Positions 17,908 to 26,574 of a stretch of 64,000 bases of DNA are shown here, in pieces. Position numbers and translations under genes: made by a program. The stretch is taken from assembly GCF_002286975.1 (NCBI RefSeq), contig NZ_NSKB01000008.1:62001-126000 (forward strand). The letters run 5' to 3'. Every line of letters begins with the position of its first letter. Position 1 is the stretch's first letter. The notes under the pieces are model-generated. The model was not told the origin of the DNA. It saw only the letters and a program-made list of their open reading frames with translations, and did not search any database. Source of the DNA: Halomonas salipaludis (GTDB taxonomy: Bacteria; Pseudomonadota; Gammaproteobacteria; Pseudomonadales; Halomonadaceae).

Positions 17908-19860
17908 TCAGGCTCCCTGCATGGCCTGGCAGCCGCCAGGTTTCACCGGCAGCCGGGCATGCAGCACGATCATGCCGAGGCCCGCGACCAGGCCAAGAAC
18001 GCTGACCAGCGGATAGGGCGAGAGCAGAGCCACGGCCGTGGCGAAGCGTATCCCGGCCTCGGGCAGTGCGATCCGCTGCCGGTCGAAGCGGGCCAGCGCC
18101 GAGGCGGTGAGGTAGAGCGCCAGAGCCAGCTGCACGATCATCCACAGGTAGGCGGCCAGGCTGAAGTCGGCGCCGGCGGCGCCCACCGTCAGCATGATGG
18201 GGTTGTAGACGAAGGCGAAAGGGATCAGGAACAGCATCGCCGCGATACGCGTGCTGGTGACCGCCGTGGCCATGGGCTTGCCGCCGGAGATCGCCGCCGC
18301 CGCATAGGCGGCGATGGCCACCGGTGGCGTGATCACCGAGGCGATGCCGAAGAAGAACACGAACATGTGAGCGGTGAGTAGCTCCAGGCCGAAGGCCTGC
18401 AGGGTCGGGCCCATGACCACGATGATGGCGATATAGGCCGGCAGGGTCGGCATGCCCATGCCCAGCACGATGCAGCCCAGGGCGGTGATTGCAAGCGCCG
18501 CGAACAGCGAGTAGTTGGAGGCCCCCGAGAGCAGCACGGCGAACTTGGACGGAATGCCGGTGGCCGACAGCGTCGCCACGATGATGCCCACCACGGCGAT
18601 CGCCATGGAGAGTCGCGCCACGGTGATGCCGCCCTCCGCCAGGGCGATGGCCAAGCGCTGGGGATGGCGTCGGATGCTGGGATTGATCAGGCTCAGCGGG
18701 ATCAGGGCGAAGATCGCGGTGATGGAGGCCCCGGCCGGGGAGGCCCCGCCGATCAGCAGGAAGACGATAATCCCCAGTGGTGCCACGATCAGCAGCAGGT
18801 TGAGCCAGTCCTGCAGCTCGACGGGGTCGGCAATCTCGTCCTCATGGGCCGCGACACCGAGCTTGCGCGCCTCGAAGTAGACCGCCAGGAAGAGGCTGAG
18901 GTAGTAGGCGACGGCGGGAATCAGCACGGCGGTGATGACCGTCAGGTAGGTCACACCGACATAGTCGGCCATGACCAGGGCAGCGGCCCCCATGATCGGC
19001 GGCAGGATCTGGCCCCCGGCCGAGGCGCTGGCCTCCAGGCCGCCGGCGAAGTTGCCGGAGAAGCCGCGCCGGCGGATCATCGGGATGGTGACCACCCCAG
19101 TGCCTACCACGTTGGCCACGGCACTGCCCGACACCGTGCCGAACATGCCGGAGGCGAGGATCGCCGAATAGGCCGGGCCACCGCGAAACCCGCGCATCAG
19201 CGAGAAGGAGATGCGGATCATCGAGCCGCCAGCGCCGCAGCCATCCAGCACGGCACCGAGGATGATGAAGGGCAGCACCGTACTGAGGATGATGCCAAAG
19301 ATGCTGCCGAGGACGCCGTTGTCGGCGCCGAACCAGAGATTCTCGGCCAGCTTGTCGAGGATATCGCCGCCGCTGATCTGCAGCGCCCCGGGCCAGTAGT
19401 GGCCGGTAGCCAGGTAGAGGAAGGCCAGGATGCCGATAATGGCGATCGGTGCCCCCCACAGCCGCCAGCAGGTGATGATCGCCACCGCCACGCCGACAAT
19501 CGCGATCACGGCATCCTGCAGGCCGAAGAAGACGATCGAATAGAGCATCTCCATGCCGACTTCGTAGTAGCGGTAGCAGCTATAGAGCACCGCCCCCCAC
19601 AGCACCAGATCACCCGCGATGCGCAGCGCCGACAGCGACAGGCCGCTGGCCAACCGCTCCCGCCAGCAGTAGACGATGGCAATGGTCACGCAGAAGGCGA
19701 AGAAGGTGGGTCGGAACCACTCCAGGGAGAAGGGGCCGATGCGCGGCAGCATCTGATAGCCCGGCATGACGTTGGCGAGCCCCAGCAGGGCGACGCTGCC
19801 GCCGAGTATCCAGAGTAGAACGCCGAAACGTTCCACCCAGCGCGTGTTGTCGATTGTCAT
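17908..19860 (-). CDS. TRAP transporter fused permease (4TM/12TM type)
   Basis: Fused TRAP permease of 650 residues. Conserved blocks are SGSAVANVVGTGVVTIPMIRRRGF, GGQILPPIMGAAALVMADY and SVITPPVAIAAYAAAAISGG. The ATG at 19858-19860 is preferred over one nine codons upstream because GGGGTGA precedes it at normal distance. It follows the TAXI receptor by 87 bases and is joined to the TauE gene without a gap. It is a paralogue of the permease at 13274-15226. Confidence 0.92.
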   Translation of the reverse strand: MTIDNTRWVERFGVLLWILGGSVALLGLANVMPGYQMLPRIGPFSLEWFRPTFFAFCVTIAIVYCWRERLASGLSLSALRIAGDLVLWGAVLYSCYRYYEVGMEMLYSIVFFGLQDAVIAIVGVAVAIITCWRLWGAPIAIIGILAFLYLATGHYWPGALQISGGDILDKLAENLWFGADNGVLGSIFGIILSTVLPFIILGAVLDGCGAGGSMIRISFSLMRGFRGGPAYSAILASGMFGTVSGSAVANVVGTGVVTIPMIRRRGFSGNFAGGLEASASAGGQILPPIMGAAALVMADYVGVTYLTVITAVLIPAVAYYLSLFLAVYFEARKLGVAAHEDEIADPVELQDWLNLLLIVAPLGIIVFLLIGGASPAGASITAIFALIPLSLINPSIRRHPQRLAIALAEGGITVARLSMAIAVVGIIVATLSATGIPSKFAVLLSGASNYSLFAALAITALGCIVLGMGMPTLPAYIAIIVVMGPTLQAFGLELLTAHMFVFFFGIASVITPPVAIAAYAAAAISGGKPMATAVTSTRIAAMLFLIPFAFVYNPIMLTVGAAGADFSLAAYLWMIVQLALALYLTASALARFDRQRIALPEAGIRFATAVALLSPYPLVSVLGLVAGLGMIVLHARLPVKPGGCQAMQGA

Positions 19861-19947
19861 GGCAGTCACCCCAGGTGGTGGTGGCAAGGCGGGCGACGCC
19901 GACCCCGCCGGGCGGCAAAGATCGGCATGGTGGAGGGCCCGTCACGG

Positions 19948-20949
19948 TCAGTCGGTCAGCAGCGCCTCGGGGATCTCGACGCCCTGCTCCCGGTAGTAAC
20001 GCACGGCGCCAGGGTGCAGGGGGGCATTGACCCCGAGGAAGGGATCCTCGGTCTCGGCCGCCCGCAGCAGGGCGTTGGAGGCCTTCATGGCGTCGATATT
20101 CTCGCGATAGGCCTTGGTGTAGCGGTAAGCAACATCTTCTTCCATGTCCTGATGCACCGCCAGGAACATGACGTTGGCGGCGGTCAGCAGATCCTCGTCA
20201 GCGTTGACCTGCCCCTCGTAAGTTCCCGCCGGAATGGTGTTGTAGGTCATCCCGGCCCGCTCGGTGTAGGCATCCCACTCCGGGGTGCCGACCACCGCGT
20301 CGGGAATGCCCAGAATGCGGATGGAGCGCTGAAGGCTCAGCTCGTTGAGCGACTGCTGGCCAACCGGGGCGGAGATGACCAGGACATCGTAGTGGCCGTC
20401 CTGGAAGCTCTGGGTGGCGATACCCCAGGGCGCGCGCTCCCCCTCGTAGTCCTCGCCCTCCACCAGGCCGGAGGCCGCCTCGATCATGCCAGTGATCTGC
20501 AGGCTGGCGATCCCGGCCGGCGGCCCGATATAGACCGACGTGCCGCGTAGGTCCTCCCAGGACTCTATACCGGAGTCGGCCCAGGCGATGGCATGGTAGG
20601 TACTGCCGGGCAGGCCGCTCAGGGCGCGCACGCTGTCGGCCAGTTGGCGGGCATTGTCGCCGTGGCTCTCGTAGGGACCGACGCCCTCCTGCATGGCCCT
20701 GAACGCCGGGGTGGGGACCACCGAGGAGTCCAATTGGCCAGCAGCCACGCGCATCAGTGAGCGGGTCAGGGTCTGGCCAGTCACCACCTGCAGATTGATC
20801 CCTTCTTTGGGGGTATAGGTGGCCATGGCCTGGGGCACGATACCGGTGATCGAGACTGCACCACCGCCATCCAGCTCCAGGGTCTGCGCCTGCGCCGAGG
20901 CGGCGGTGGCCCAGAGGGCCAGGGAAGCTGCGAGAATTCTCATACGCAT
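19948..20949 (-). CDS. TRAP transporter TAXI-family solute-binding protein
   Basis: Periplasmic receptor of 333 residues with a short signal peptide (MRMRILAASLALWATAASAQA). TAXI features are LRGTSVYIGPPAGIAS in the middle and LHPGAVRYYREQGVEIPE at the C-terminus. First gene of the operon receptor-permease-TauE-sulfatase, and divergent from a LysR gene across 133 bases. Probable ligand: an organosulfur acid, inferred from the linked sulfatase and TauE genes. Confidence 0.9.
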   Translation of the reverse strand: MRMRILAASLALWATAASAQAQTLELDGGGAVSITGIVPQAMATYTPKEGINLQVVTGQTLTRSLMRVAAGQLDSSVVPTPAFRAMQEGVGPYESHGDNARQLADSVRALSGLPGSTYHAIAWADSGIESWEDLRGTSVYIGPPAGIASLQITGMIEAASGLVEGEDYEGERAPWGIATQSFQDGHYDVLVISAPVGQQSLNELSLQRSIRILGIPDAVVGTPEWDAYTERAGMTYNTIPAGTYEGQVNADEDLLTAANVMFLAVHQDMEEDVAYRYTKAYRENIDAMKASNALLRAAETEDPFLGVNAPLHPGAVRYYREQGVEIPEALLTD

Positions 20950-21082
20950 TGTTATCGTACCTATTTATTGATGAGTAAACGAAACGTGCTCTCGGTAATC
21001 ATGCCTCAGGCCTTGAAATTCCAAAAATTCCTTTTTAGTCTCTTAAATTTAAAACTTTGAATAACAAAGACGGTGGAGCTCA

Positions 21083-21991
21083 ATGGAATCCAAGCATTTA
21101 ATGCAATTGGCTATTATTCTCGACTGCGGCTCCATCAGTCAGGCTTCTGGAAAGTTACATATCAGCCAACCCACCCTGACCAAGAACATGCAGACGCTCG
21201 AAATGCAGGCCGGAGGGCCTCTCTTCACGCGCAGTCGCCATGGAGTGCGCCAGACCCCCTTGGGGGGCGTACTAGCTCGAGAAGGGCGCGCCATTGCCAA
21301 ATCGGTATGGTCAGCCGAGCAGTCAGCTACACGCTTCGGATTGGGTATGCAGACCGAACTCCGGATTGGGGTCGGCCCGCTAGTGGCCAGCTTGCTGATG
21401 CACACCATCACCGAGACTCTACTAAGGGACCATCCAAACCTGTCACTGCTGATTCGCGTGGATACGCCTTACCGGCTGTTCGAACAGATCAACGACGACG
21501 AGCTGGACATCGCCGTGGCACCTACGGTGATCTCGGCAAGCCAGGAGCTGGACAAGGTCCTGCTCTTCGAGGACCACTTAGCCATTTTCGCTTCCTGTCA
21601 TCACCCTTTGTCCCAACAGAAGCGTATCGAAGTCAGTGATCTCAGCCACTACCCATGGATCAATATCGCTACTTACGCCAAATTCGAGGAATCCCCGGTA
21701 GAACGCCTACAGAAGGCAGGACTTAAGCAAGTGCACACTCATATAGCCCTGGCCGGCGACGCGATGATCTGCCTGAACATTCTTCCCACCGGCGAATATT
21801 TGAGCATCATGCCCAAGCGGGTCACTGATATCGCCGCACCGCGCTTCGGCCTCCAGAGCCTAGCTGTGGAGGCCGACTTTGGTGAGCGCAACATGTACCT
21901 ATGGCACCCCCCCTCCCTGGCCGGCGATATCATGTTGGATTCAGTAGCTCGTGCTTTTATTGATACCCTCGAGACGGCCATGGCTAAGTAA
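21083..21991 (+). CDS. LysR-family transcriptional regulator
   Basis: 302-residue LysR regulator with an N-terminal helix-turn-helix (QLAIILDCGSISQASGKLHI then SQPTLTKNMQTLEMQAGGPL) and a C-terminal effector domain. GGAG precedes the ATG. It is divergent from the TAXI receptor gene and is likely its regulator. The gap 20950-21082 is AT-rich near the LysR start and holds the direct repeat AAATTCC/AAAATTCC, a possible binding site. Codon use is a little lower in GC than its neighbours. Confidence 0.9.
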   Translation: MESKHLMQLAIILDCGSISQASGKLHISQPTLTKNMQTLEMQAGGPLFTRSRHGVRQTPLGGVLAREGRAIAKSVWSAEQSATRFGLGMQTELRIGVGPLVASLLMHTITETLLRDHPNLSLLIRVDTPYRLFEQINDDELDIAVAPTVISASQELDKVLLFEDHLAIFASCHHPLSQQKRIEVSDLSHYPWINIATYAKFEESPVERLQKAGLKQVHTHIALAGDAMICLNILPTGEYLSIMPKRVTDIAAPRFGLQSLAVEADFGERNMYLWHPPSLAGDIMLDSVARAFIDTLETAMAK

Positions 21992-22042
21992 AACTCGGCC
22001 TTGCTTCCTGGCCAAAGTGGACACACCGTCGAGATCGGCTCC

Positions 22043-23698
22043 TTACTCACAGACGAAGCTGTCGGCGCTGGCCTCATCTCCCTCTTGGTAGCGTGCTACC
22101 TGCGGATAGGGGCAAAGCGGACGGCTGATGTCGCCAAGGGCGTCGAGCGCCTCCTGGTTATCGGCCTGCACCCCGGCCAGGATCGCGTCAGGGCGCTCGC
22201 CCTCCTCCACCCAAGCCGTTAGTACCGAGAGGAAGTCGACGTCCGCTGTCACCACACCATCCACGCCATGAGGCATGCCGGGCACCCGATAGAAGCGCAC
22301 GAACTCGTCTGCACGCCCCTCGTGATTGTGGTCGAGCTGACGGTACCAGCGGGTGGTGTCGTTCACCGAAAAGACCGGATCACTAGTGCCGTGAAATACC
22401 AGCATGTGTCCACCAGCCGCCTTGAACTCGGCCATCTCGGGGTCTTCCACTCCCGGCGGTGTCATGAATTCCATGGCCGATTCAGCAAAAGTGTCGTTGC
22501 TGGCATGGATCCGTGGCGCGTCGCTGTCGAAGTCGAACTCGAGCAGGTACTGCTCCAGGGAGGCCACATCACCTGCCACCTCAGTGGGCGGCGTGATAAA
22601 CACCTGCGCCAGGGCCGAGGCCCCCATCACGCCAATGATGGGCCGGTTCTCCCAGGCATCTATCGGGGACTCGAGCTTCCAGATACGCCAGTTCTGTGAA
22701 GCGATACCGGTATCCCAGGGCCAGTCGCTGTAGAGCGGCACGCCTTGGGAATTGTGCGGCCCAGCGTGTACTGCCTTCAGCGCCGCGATCTTGGCATCGT
22801 TAAGACAATCCTCGCTGGCCCCCGACTCACAGCGCAGCAGTTCGATATCGAACTGCTCTTGGCAAGCATCCACATCGGCCACGATCCCGTCTTCCAATCC
22901 GTCGAGATGGTCGCAGGATTGCCGCACGGCATTCGCCACGCGTGCGAGGTCGCCACGACTGAAGGCGCGTCTGACATCTCCCTCGACCGCCGTGAAAGCC
23001 TGAATATCCCAGGCGTGCTGCACCGCCGCCTTGGGTAGGTTGAACCCCGGATAGCCCACCAGCAGCCCATCGAAGGCCTCAGGCATGCGAGCAGCGGCCA
23101 CCATGGCGTGCCGCCCACCGTTGGAGCGTCCAAGTCCATACGTATAGCGCACCTCAGCATCGTAAAAATCCTCGACCAACGACACCGCAAGTGGATGCAA
23201 CTTGGCCACGGCCCCATAGCCATAGTCCTGTCGCGCTTGCGGGTCGAGCCCGAAGCGTGCGCCACTGGCCAGCCCGGCATCCTGGGCATAGCTGTCATGC
23301 CCGGCATCGCTGGAGACCACGGCAAAACCTCGCGAAAGTGCCGTTGGCGTCCCGGGCAGGATCTCGCCGGTGGCCGGCACAACCTCGCCATCGGTGCCAC
23401 CATTGAACTGGTGAACAAAGCCGTGGTTCCACTCATCCGGCAGCCTTAGCTCGAAGCGAATGGCATACGCCTGGCCGTCGATGCCAGTGCGCTCATAAGC
23501 GATCCCCTCCACTCGGCAGTGGGCGATGCCCCACTCACTCGCCGCGGTAAGCGATTCGCTGGCGATAATGCGCATGTCGGAGCGCTCAGGATACTCCCCC
23601 TCCAGCCTGTCGCAGGCGGAACCGTCGGCCACGGCAGGGGCAGCCAGGAACAAGCAACCTGTCAGGCATAGCGTCGTCGGTAATAGCCGTTTGATCAT
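22043..23698 (-). CDS. Tannase/feruloyl esterase family protein
   Basis: Secreted alpha/beta hydrolase of 551 residues. A Sec signal peptide (about residues 1-25, ending PAVADG) is followed by the tannase/feruloyl esterase fold. GLGRSNGGRH contains the nucleophile Ser192 in the family's G-x-S-x-G-G-R context. HGTSDPVFS supplies the acid and VPGMPHG the histidine. Several cysteines (for example CDHLDG, CQEQFDIELLRCESGASEDC) fit the family's disulfides and calcium-loop region. It would release hydroxycinnamic or gallic acids from esters in the periplasm or outside. Its place before the porin and the feruloyl-CoA synthase region supports an esterified ferulate-type substrate. Confidence 0.85.
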   Translation of the reverse strand: MIKRLLPTTLCLTGCLFLAAPAVADGSACDRLEGEYPERSDMRIIASESLTAASEWGIAHCRVEGIAYERTGIDGQAYAIRFELRLPDEWNHGFVHQFNGGTDGEVVPATGEILPGTPTALSRGFAVVSSDAGHDSYAQDAGLASGARFGLDPQARQDYGYGAVAKLHPLAVSLVEDFYDAEVRYTYGLGRSNGGRHAMVAAARMPEAFDGLLVGYPGFNLPKAAVQHAWDIQAFTAVEGDVRRAFSRGDLARVANAVRQSCDHLDGLEDGIVADVDACQEQFDIELLRCESGASEDCLNDAKIAALKAVHAGPHNSQGVPLYSDWPWDTGIASQNWRIWKLESPIDAWENRPIIGVMGASALAQVFITPPTEVAGDVASLEQYLLEFDFDSDAPRIHASNDTFAESAMEFMTPPGVEDPEMAEFKAAGGHMLVFHGTSDPVFSVNDTTRWYRQLDHNHEGRADEFVRFYRVPGMPHGVDGVVTADVDFLSVLTAWVEEGERPDAILAGVQADNQEALDALGDISRPLCPYPQVARYQEGDEASADSFVCE

Positions 23699-23754
23699 CT
23701 CTCACCTCGTTCTCACAGTGGCCTGGACTACCGCGCCACGTCCATTCCCAGACC

Positions 23755-23785
23755 AAAAAGCCCGGCGAACAGACGCACGCCGGGC
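23755..23785 (-). terminator. Intrinsic terminator of the porin gene
   Basis: On the minus strand an 8-bp stem GCCCGGCG/CGCCGGGC (23760-23785) is followed by TTTTT (23755-23759), 31 bases past the porin stop. It separates the porin from the esterase gene, which then needs its own promoter. Confidence 0.85.
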
Positions 23786-23815
23786 AAGGAGCTAGTTAAA
23801 GGTACATCAAACGGA

Positions 23816-24814
23816 TCAGAAGCTGACGCTGATACCACCCGCCAGGTTGTTGTCGGTATTGTCGTAGCGCGCCGCCTCCACGAAGGCATAAACGTCTTCG
23901 TTGAAGTGGTAACGCACCGTCCCCACCACCGCGTCATTCTCGAGGCCGAGGTTCTTGTCATTCTCGGCGTAGCCCACCGAGACCGACCAGTCGTCGCTCA
24001 GGTTAGCCGAGACGTTGACGCCCCAGGCGTCGAAGTCGGAGGCGCCGCTGCTGTCCTCACGATCGTCGTTGTGCTCGTAGACACCGCCCAGCTGCACCAT
24101 GCCGAAGTCGTAGCCGATGCCGATAGAGGTTCGGTGCAGGTTGTCGATACCCGGGCGACGTACCTGGGTGTGGCCGATACCGAAATTCAGCGGTCCCTGA
24201 TCGTAGACTAAACGCCCCGAGTAGATATCGAAGTCCTGACCATTCTGCGCATTAGTGGTCAGCACGGCACCGATGAGCTGGAAGCCACCACCAAAGCGAG
24301 GGCTACCGTAGGAGAGTACGTCGCTGCCCTGCTCGGCCTGGCCGAAGATGGCATTCTGCCCGGTCTGAGCGTGGAAGCGGTTGTACTCGAAGGTGTCGAC
24401 GTTGTTGTAGATCTGATGCCAGAAGCCGGAGGGTACCCGCGGCTGAAATCCGAAGCTACCGAAGTCGGTCAACAGCAGTACGCGGGCGGTGCGGATATAC
24501 ACCTCACCGTCATCCTGACGATGGGCGCCCGGTGTCCAGGTCTGCTCATCAACGGTGTTGATCGCGTTGGCGAAGTCACCGATCAGGTCGTAGCGAATGC
24601 GCAGCGCATCGTTGACATGGTAGATCCCCCCGACCCCGGCTTCGGCCCGGAATGCCCAGAGATCCTTGTCACGGTCGTCCACATCGAGAACACCGCCGAC
24701 GATCTGCCCACCAAATGTAGGACCTGTGTGGCCATCGTCCGCTACCGCCTGGGCGGCGGCCATGCTCAGGGTTAGCGCCAGGGGCGCAAGTGCCAGTCGT
24801 GTATAGGTTGTCAT
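23816..24814 (-). CDS. Outer-membrane porin
   Basis: 332-residue protein with a signal peptide (MTTYTRLALAPLALTLSMAA... ending AQAVA), then alternating polar/hydrophobic beta-strand pattern, GIGYDFGMVQLGGVYEHNDD-like strands, and a C-terminal NNLAGGISVSF ending in phenylalanine, the usual BAM signal. This fits a 16-strand Gram-negative porin. The ATG at 24812-24814 is used because AGGGAAA precedes it; the frame is open further up without a ribosome site. It has its own terminator. In this context it may admit aromatic acids or their esters, which is inference. Confidence 0.85.
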   Translation of the reverse strand: MTTYTRLALAPLALTLSMAAAQAVADDGHTGPTFGGQIVGGVLDVDDRDKDLWAFRAEAGVGGIYHVNDALRIRYDLIGDFANAINTVDEQTWTPGAHRQDDGEVYIRTARVLLLTDFGSFGFQPRVPSGFWHQIYNNVDTFEYNRFHAQTGQNAIFGQAEQGSDVLSYGSPRFGGGFQLIGAVLTTNAQNGQDFDIYSGRLVYDQGPLNFGIGHTQVRRPGIDNLHRTSIGIGYDFGMVQLGGVYEHNDDREDSSGASDFDAWGVNVSANLSDDWSVSVGYAENDKNLGLENDAVVGTVRYHFNEDVYAFVEAARYDNTDNNLAGGISVSF

Positions 24815-24898
24815 TGTGGTTTCCCTTGTTGATTTATTGCTTTGGCGTGCTCGCATCAGGTCGCACCTGATGTATGGCAAGGTTTGATTATTGGCAAA

Positions 24899-24927
24899 TT
24901 GTTGTCAAACACAATATTCTTTATAAA
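24899..24927 (+). promoter_or_regulatory. Candidate promoter of the serine hydrolase gene
   Basis: TTGTTG (24899-24904), 17 bases, TATAAA (24922-24927) in an AT-rich stretch. If used, transcription starts near 24934 and leaves a leader of about 340 bases before the gene at 25272. Confidence 0.45.
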
Positions 24928-25071
24928 AACTGTACGTATTGCGAACAATATTGCTGCACTGCATTATTGCCGCAATCTATTGATATACAGTAAGAAAAAA
25001 GAAGCGGGACCAAAGACTCTTGCTACACCCTTTTCGAACACCCTCCTAAAGTTGATAGCCCAGGTCGCCCC

Positions 25072-25196
25072 TTGCCGAGCTGGCAAAGTGCCATTCAACC
25101 GTTGGCAAGCTCGGCCTCTCCGCAATGCTGGCCGGTGGATCTATGTCGCGGGTCGGTACAGCGCTTCCCACCCTCTGCATCTGCAGAGGTTCTTTT
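25072..25196 (+). promoter_or_regulatory. Structured leader with terminator-like hairpin
   Basis: The 457-base gap 24815-25271 has no gene but has structure. A small hairpin TTGCC-GAGCT-GGCAA (25072-25086) overlaps a longer pairing, GCCGAGCT with AGCTCGGC (25074-25081 and 25108-25115), so the two exclude each other. Downstream, CCTCTGCA/TGCAGAGG (25172-25189, 2-base loop) is followed by TTCTTTT (25190-25196). This is attenuator-like, or the end of a short RNA of roughly 260 bases. Confidence 0.4.
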
Positions 25197-25271
25197 CCCA
25201 GCGTTCCTTTCTAGGATGAATCTTCTTCAAGCATCACTCATCCGCCTATCCAACAAGAAAAGGACTGCACC

Positions 25272-26504
25272 ATGACACTGAAGAGAAACAGCAGCGCCCT
25301 TGCCATTGCCGCTATCGCTTCTTTTTACTCGGCAAGCTGCCTAGCAGCTCCTGGGGACCACACTGAGGAGAAGTGGCTCTCGGATACCATGATCAATGCC
25401 CGGGCCAATATGTTTCATCCGGATCTCAACTACCTGACCTTCCAAGCGCTGGATAAGATGTTTTCCAGTCGCGTGGTGGAGGCTTCATCCACGCCTTGGC
25501 GGTTTGAGGAAGCCCCGATCGAAATCACTGAGACCTTCTCGATGGAGGGTAAAGAGCTATCTCTCGATGGGTTTCTCGAAAGCACCCGTACCAACGGACT
25601 GCTGATCATCAACGATGGCAAGATCGCGTACGAGCGCTATCGGAACGGATTAAGCGAAACGCAGCAGCATGCCGTTTTCTCCGTATCCAAGTCCATTATT
25701 TCCATCTTGATAGGGTCGGCTGTCGAAGATGGAAAAATCGCCAGTCTAGACGACATGGTAATTGACTATCTTCCCGAGCTGGAGAAATCCGGATTCGCAG
25801 ACACCAAGGTCATTGATCTTCTTAGAATGCGCTCAGGTGTCGCTTGGAATGAGCACTATGAATTTGGCGGGGATACACAGCTCACGGAGGTTCATGACAA
25901 CTCCCTGGTCGCTTACGCGTATCGCTGGTGCGACTATGCCGAGACATCTTCCGAGAAGCTGCATGAACCGGGGACACAGTTTAACTATTCGACCCTGGAC
26001 ACCAGCGTACTCGGCTGCTTGCTGGAACGTGCAGTGGGTACGACGGTGGCAGAGTACATGTCAGAAACAATCTGGCAGCCTGCCGGCATGGAGTCTGATG
26101 GATTCTGGATTATGGATGGCCCTGAGCCTGTCGGGAACGAGTTCTACGGCGCTGGCTTCAATGCGACGCTTCGCGATCTCGGCCGCTTGGGTCTGATGAT
26201 GCTCGATAAGGGGCAAGCCAACGGTACTCAGGTTATTCCTGAAGCGTGGGTAGCAGAGTCGACCGTTTCCGACCCCGGCTATGAGTACACCTCAGAAGAC
26301 GCTGACATTGGCTATCAATATCAATGGTGGACACTTCCAGAGTCTCAGGCCTACGCAGCCATTGGACTCTACAATCAGTTCATCTACATCGATCCGCAAA
26401 GCCAAACCGTGATCGTGAAACTTAGCCACACGCCTGAGCCACTTGGCTGGGATGAAGCCAATTTCGATTTTTTCGAAAAGATATCAGGTCTCTTCGCAGA
26501 GTAA
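25272..26504 (+). CDS. Serine hydrolase, class C beta-lactamase family
   Basis: 410-residue hydrolase with a signal peptide (about residues 1-26, ending SCLAA). FSVSKSII holds the S-x-x-K active site (Ser137, Lys140). QFNYSTLDTSVLG supplies the tyrosine region found in esterase EstB and 6-aminohexanoate-oligomer hydrolase relatives. The protein is more likely an esterase or amidase than a true beta-lactamase. AAGGA precedes the ATG. Base composition is visibly lower in GC than in the surrounding operons, as for the neighbouring LuxR gene, which suggests separate origin. It is convergent with that LuxR gene and has a long structured leader. Confidence 0.85.
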   Translation: MTLKRNSSALAIAAIASFYSASCLAAPGDHTEEKWLSDTMINARANMFHPDLNYLTFQALDKMFSSRVVEASSTPWRFEEAPIEITETFSMEGKELSLDGFLESTRTNGLLIINDGKIAYERYRNGLSETQQHAVFSVSKSIISILIGSAVEDGKIASLDDMVIDYLPELEKSGFADTKVIDLLRMRSGVAWNEHYEFGGDTQLTEVHDNSLVAYAYRWCDYAETSSEKLHEPGTQFNYSTLDTSVLGCLLERAVGTTVAEYMSETIWQPAGMESDGFWIMDGPEPVGNEFYGAGFNATLRDLGRLGLMMLDKGQANGTQVIPEAWVAESTVSDPGYEYTSEDADIGYQYQWWTLPESQAYAAIGLYNQFIYIDPQSQTVIVKLSHTPEPLGWDEANFDFFEKISGLFAE

Positions 26505-26528
26505 CTCGCCTCTATACATATTGAGTCA

Positions 26529-26569
26529 TCTGCCATCCTGTGTGACATACGTAGCCCCAGGATGGCAGA
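26529..26569. terminator. Bidirectional hairpin between convergent genes
   Basis: A 12-bp perfect inverted repeat (TCTGCCATCCTG at 26529-26540 and its complement at 26558-26569) with a 17-base loop, between the hydrolase gene and the convergent LuxR gene. No T-tract is obvious. Confidence 0.55.
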
Positions 26570-26574
26570 CAACG

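Noticed and set aside
25272-26504. Antibiotic-resistance beta-lactamase
   Set aside because: The SVSK motif and length fit the wider serine esterase/amidase family. The KTG box and typical AmpC features are not evident, so resistance is not supported.
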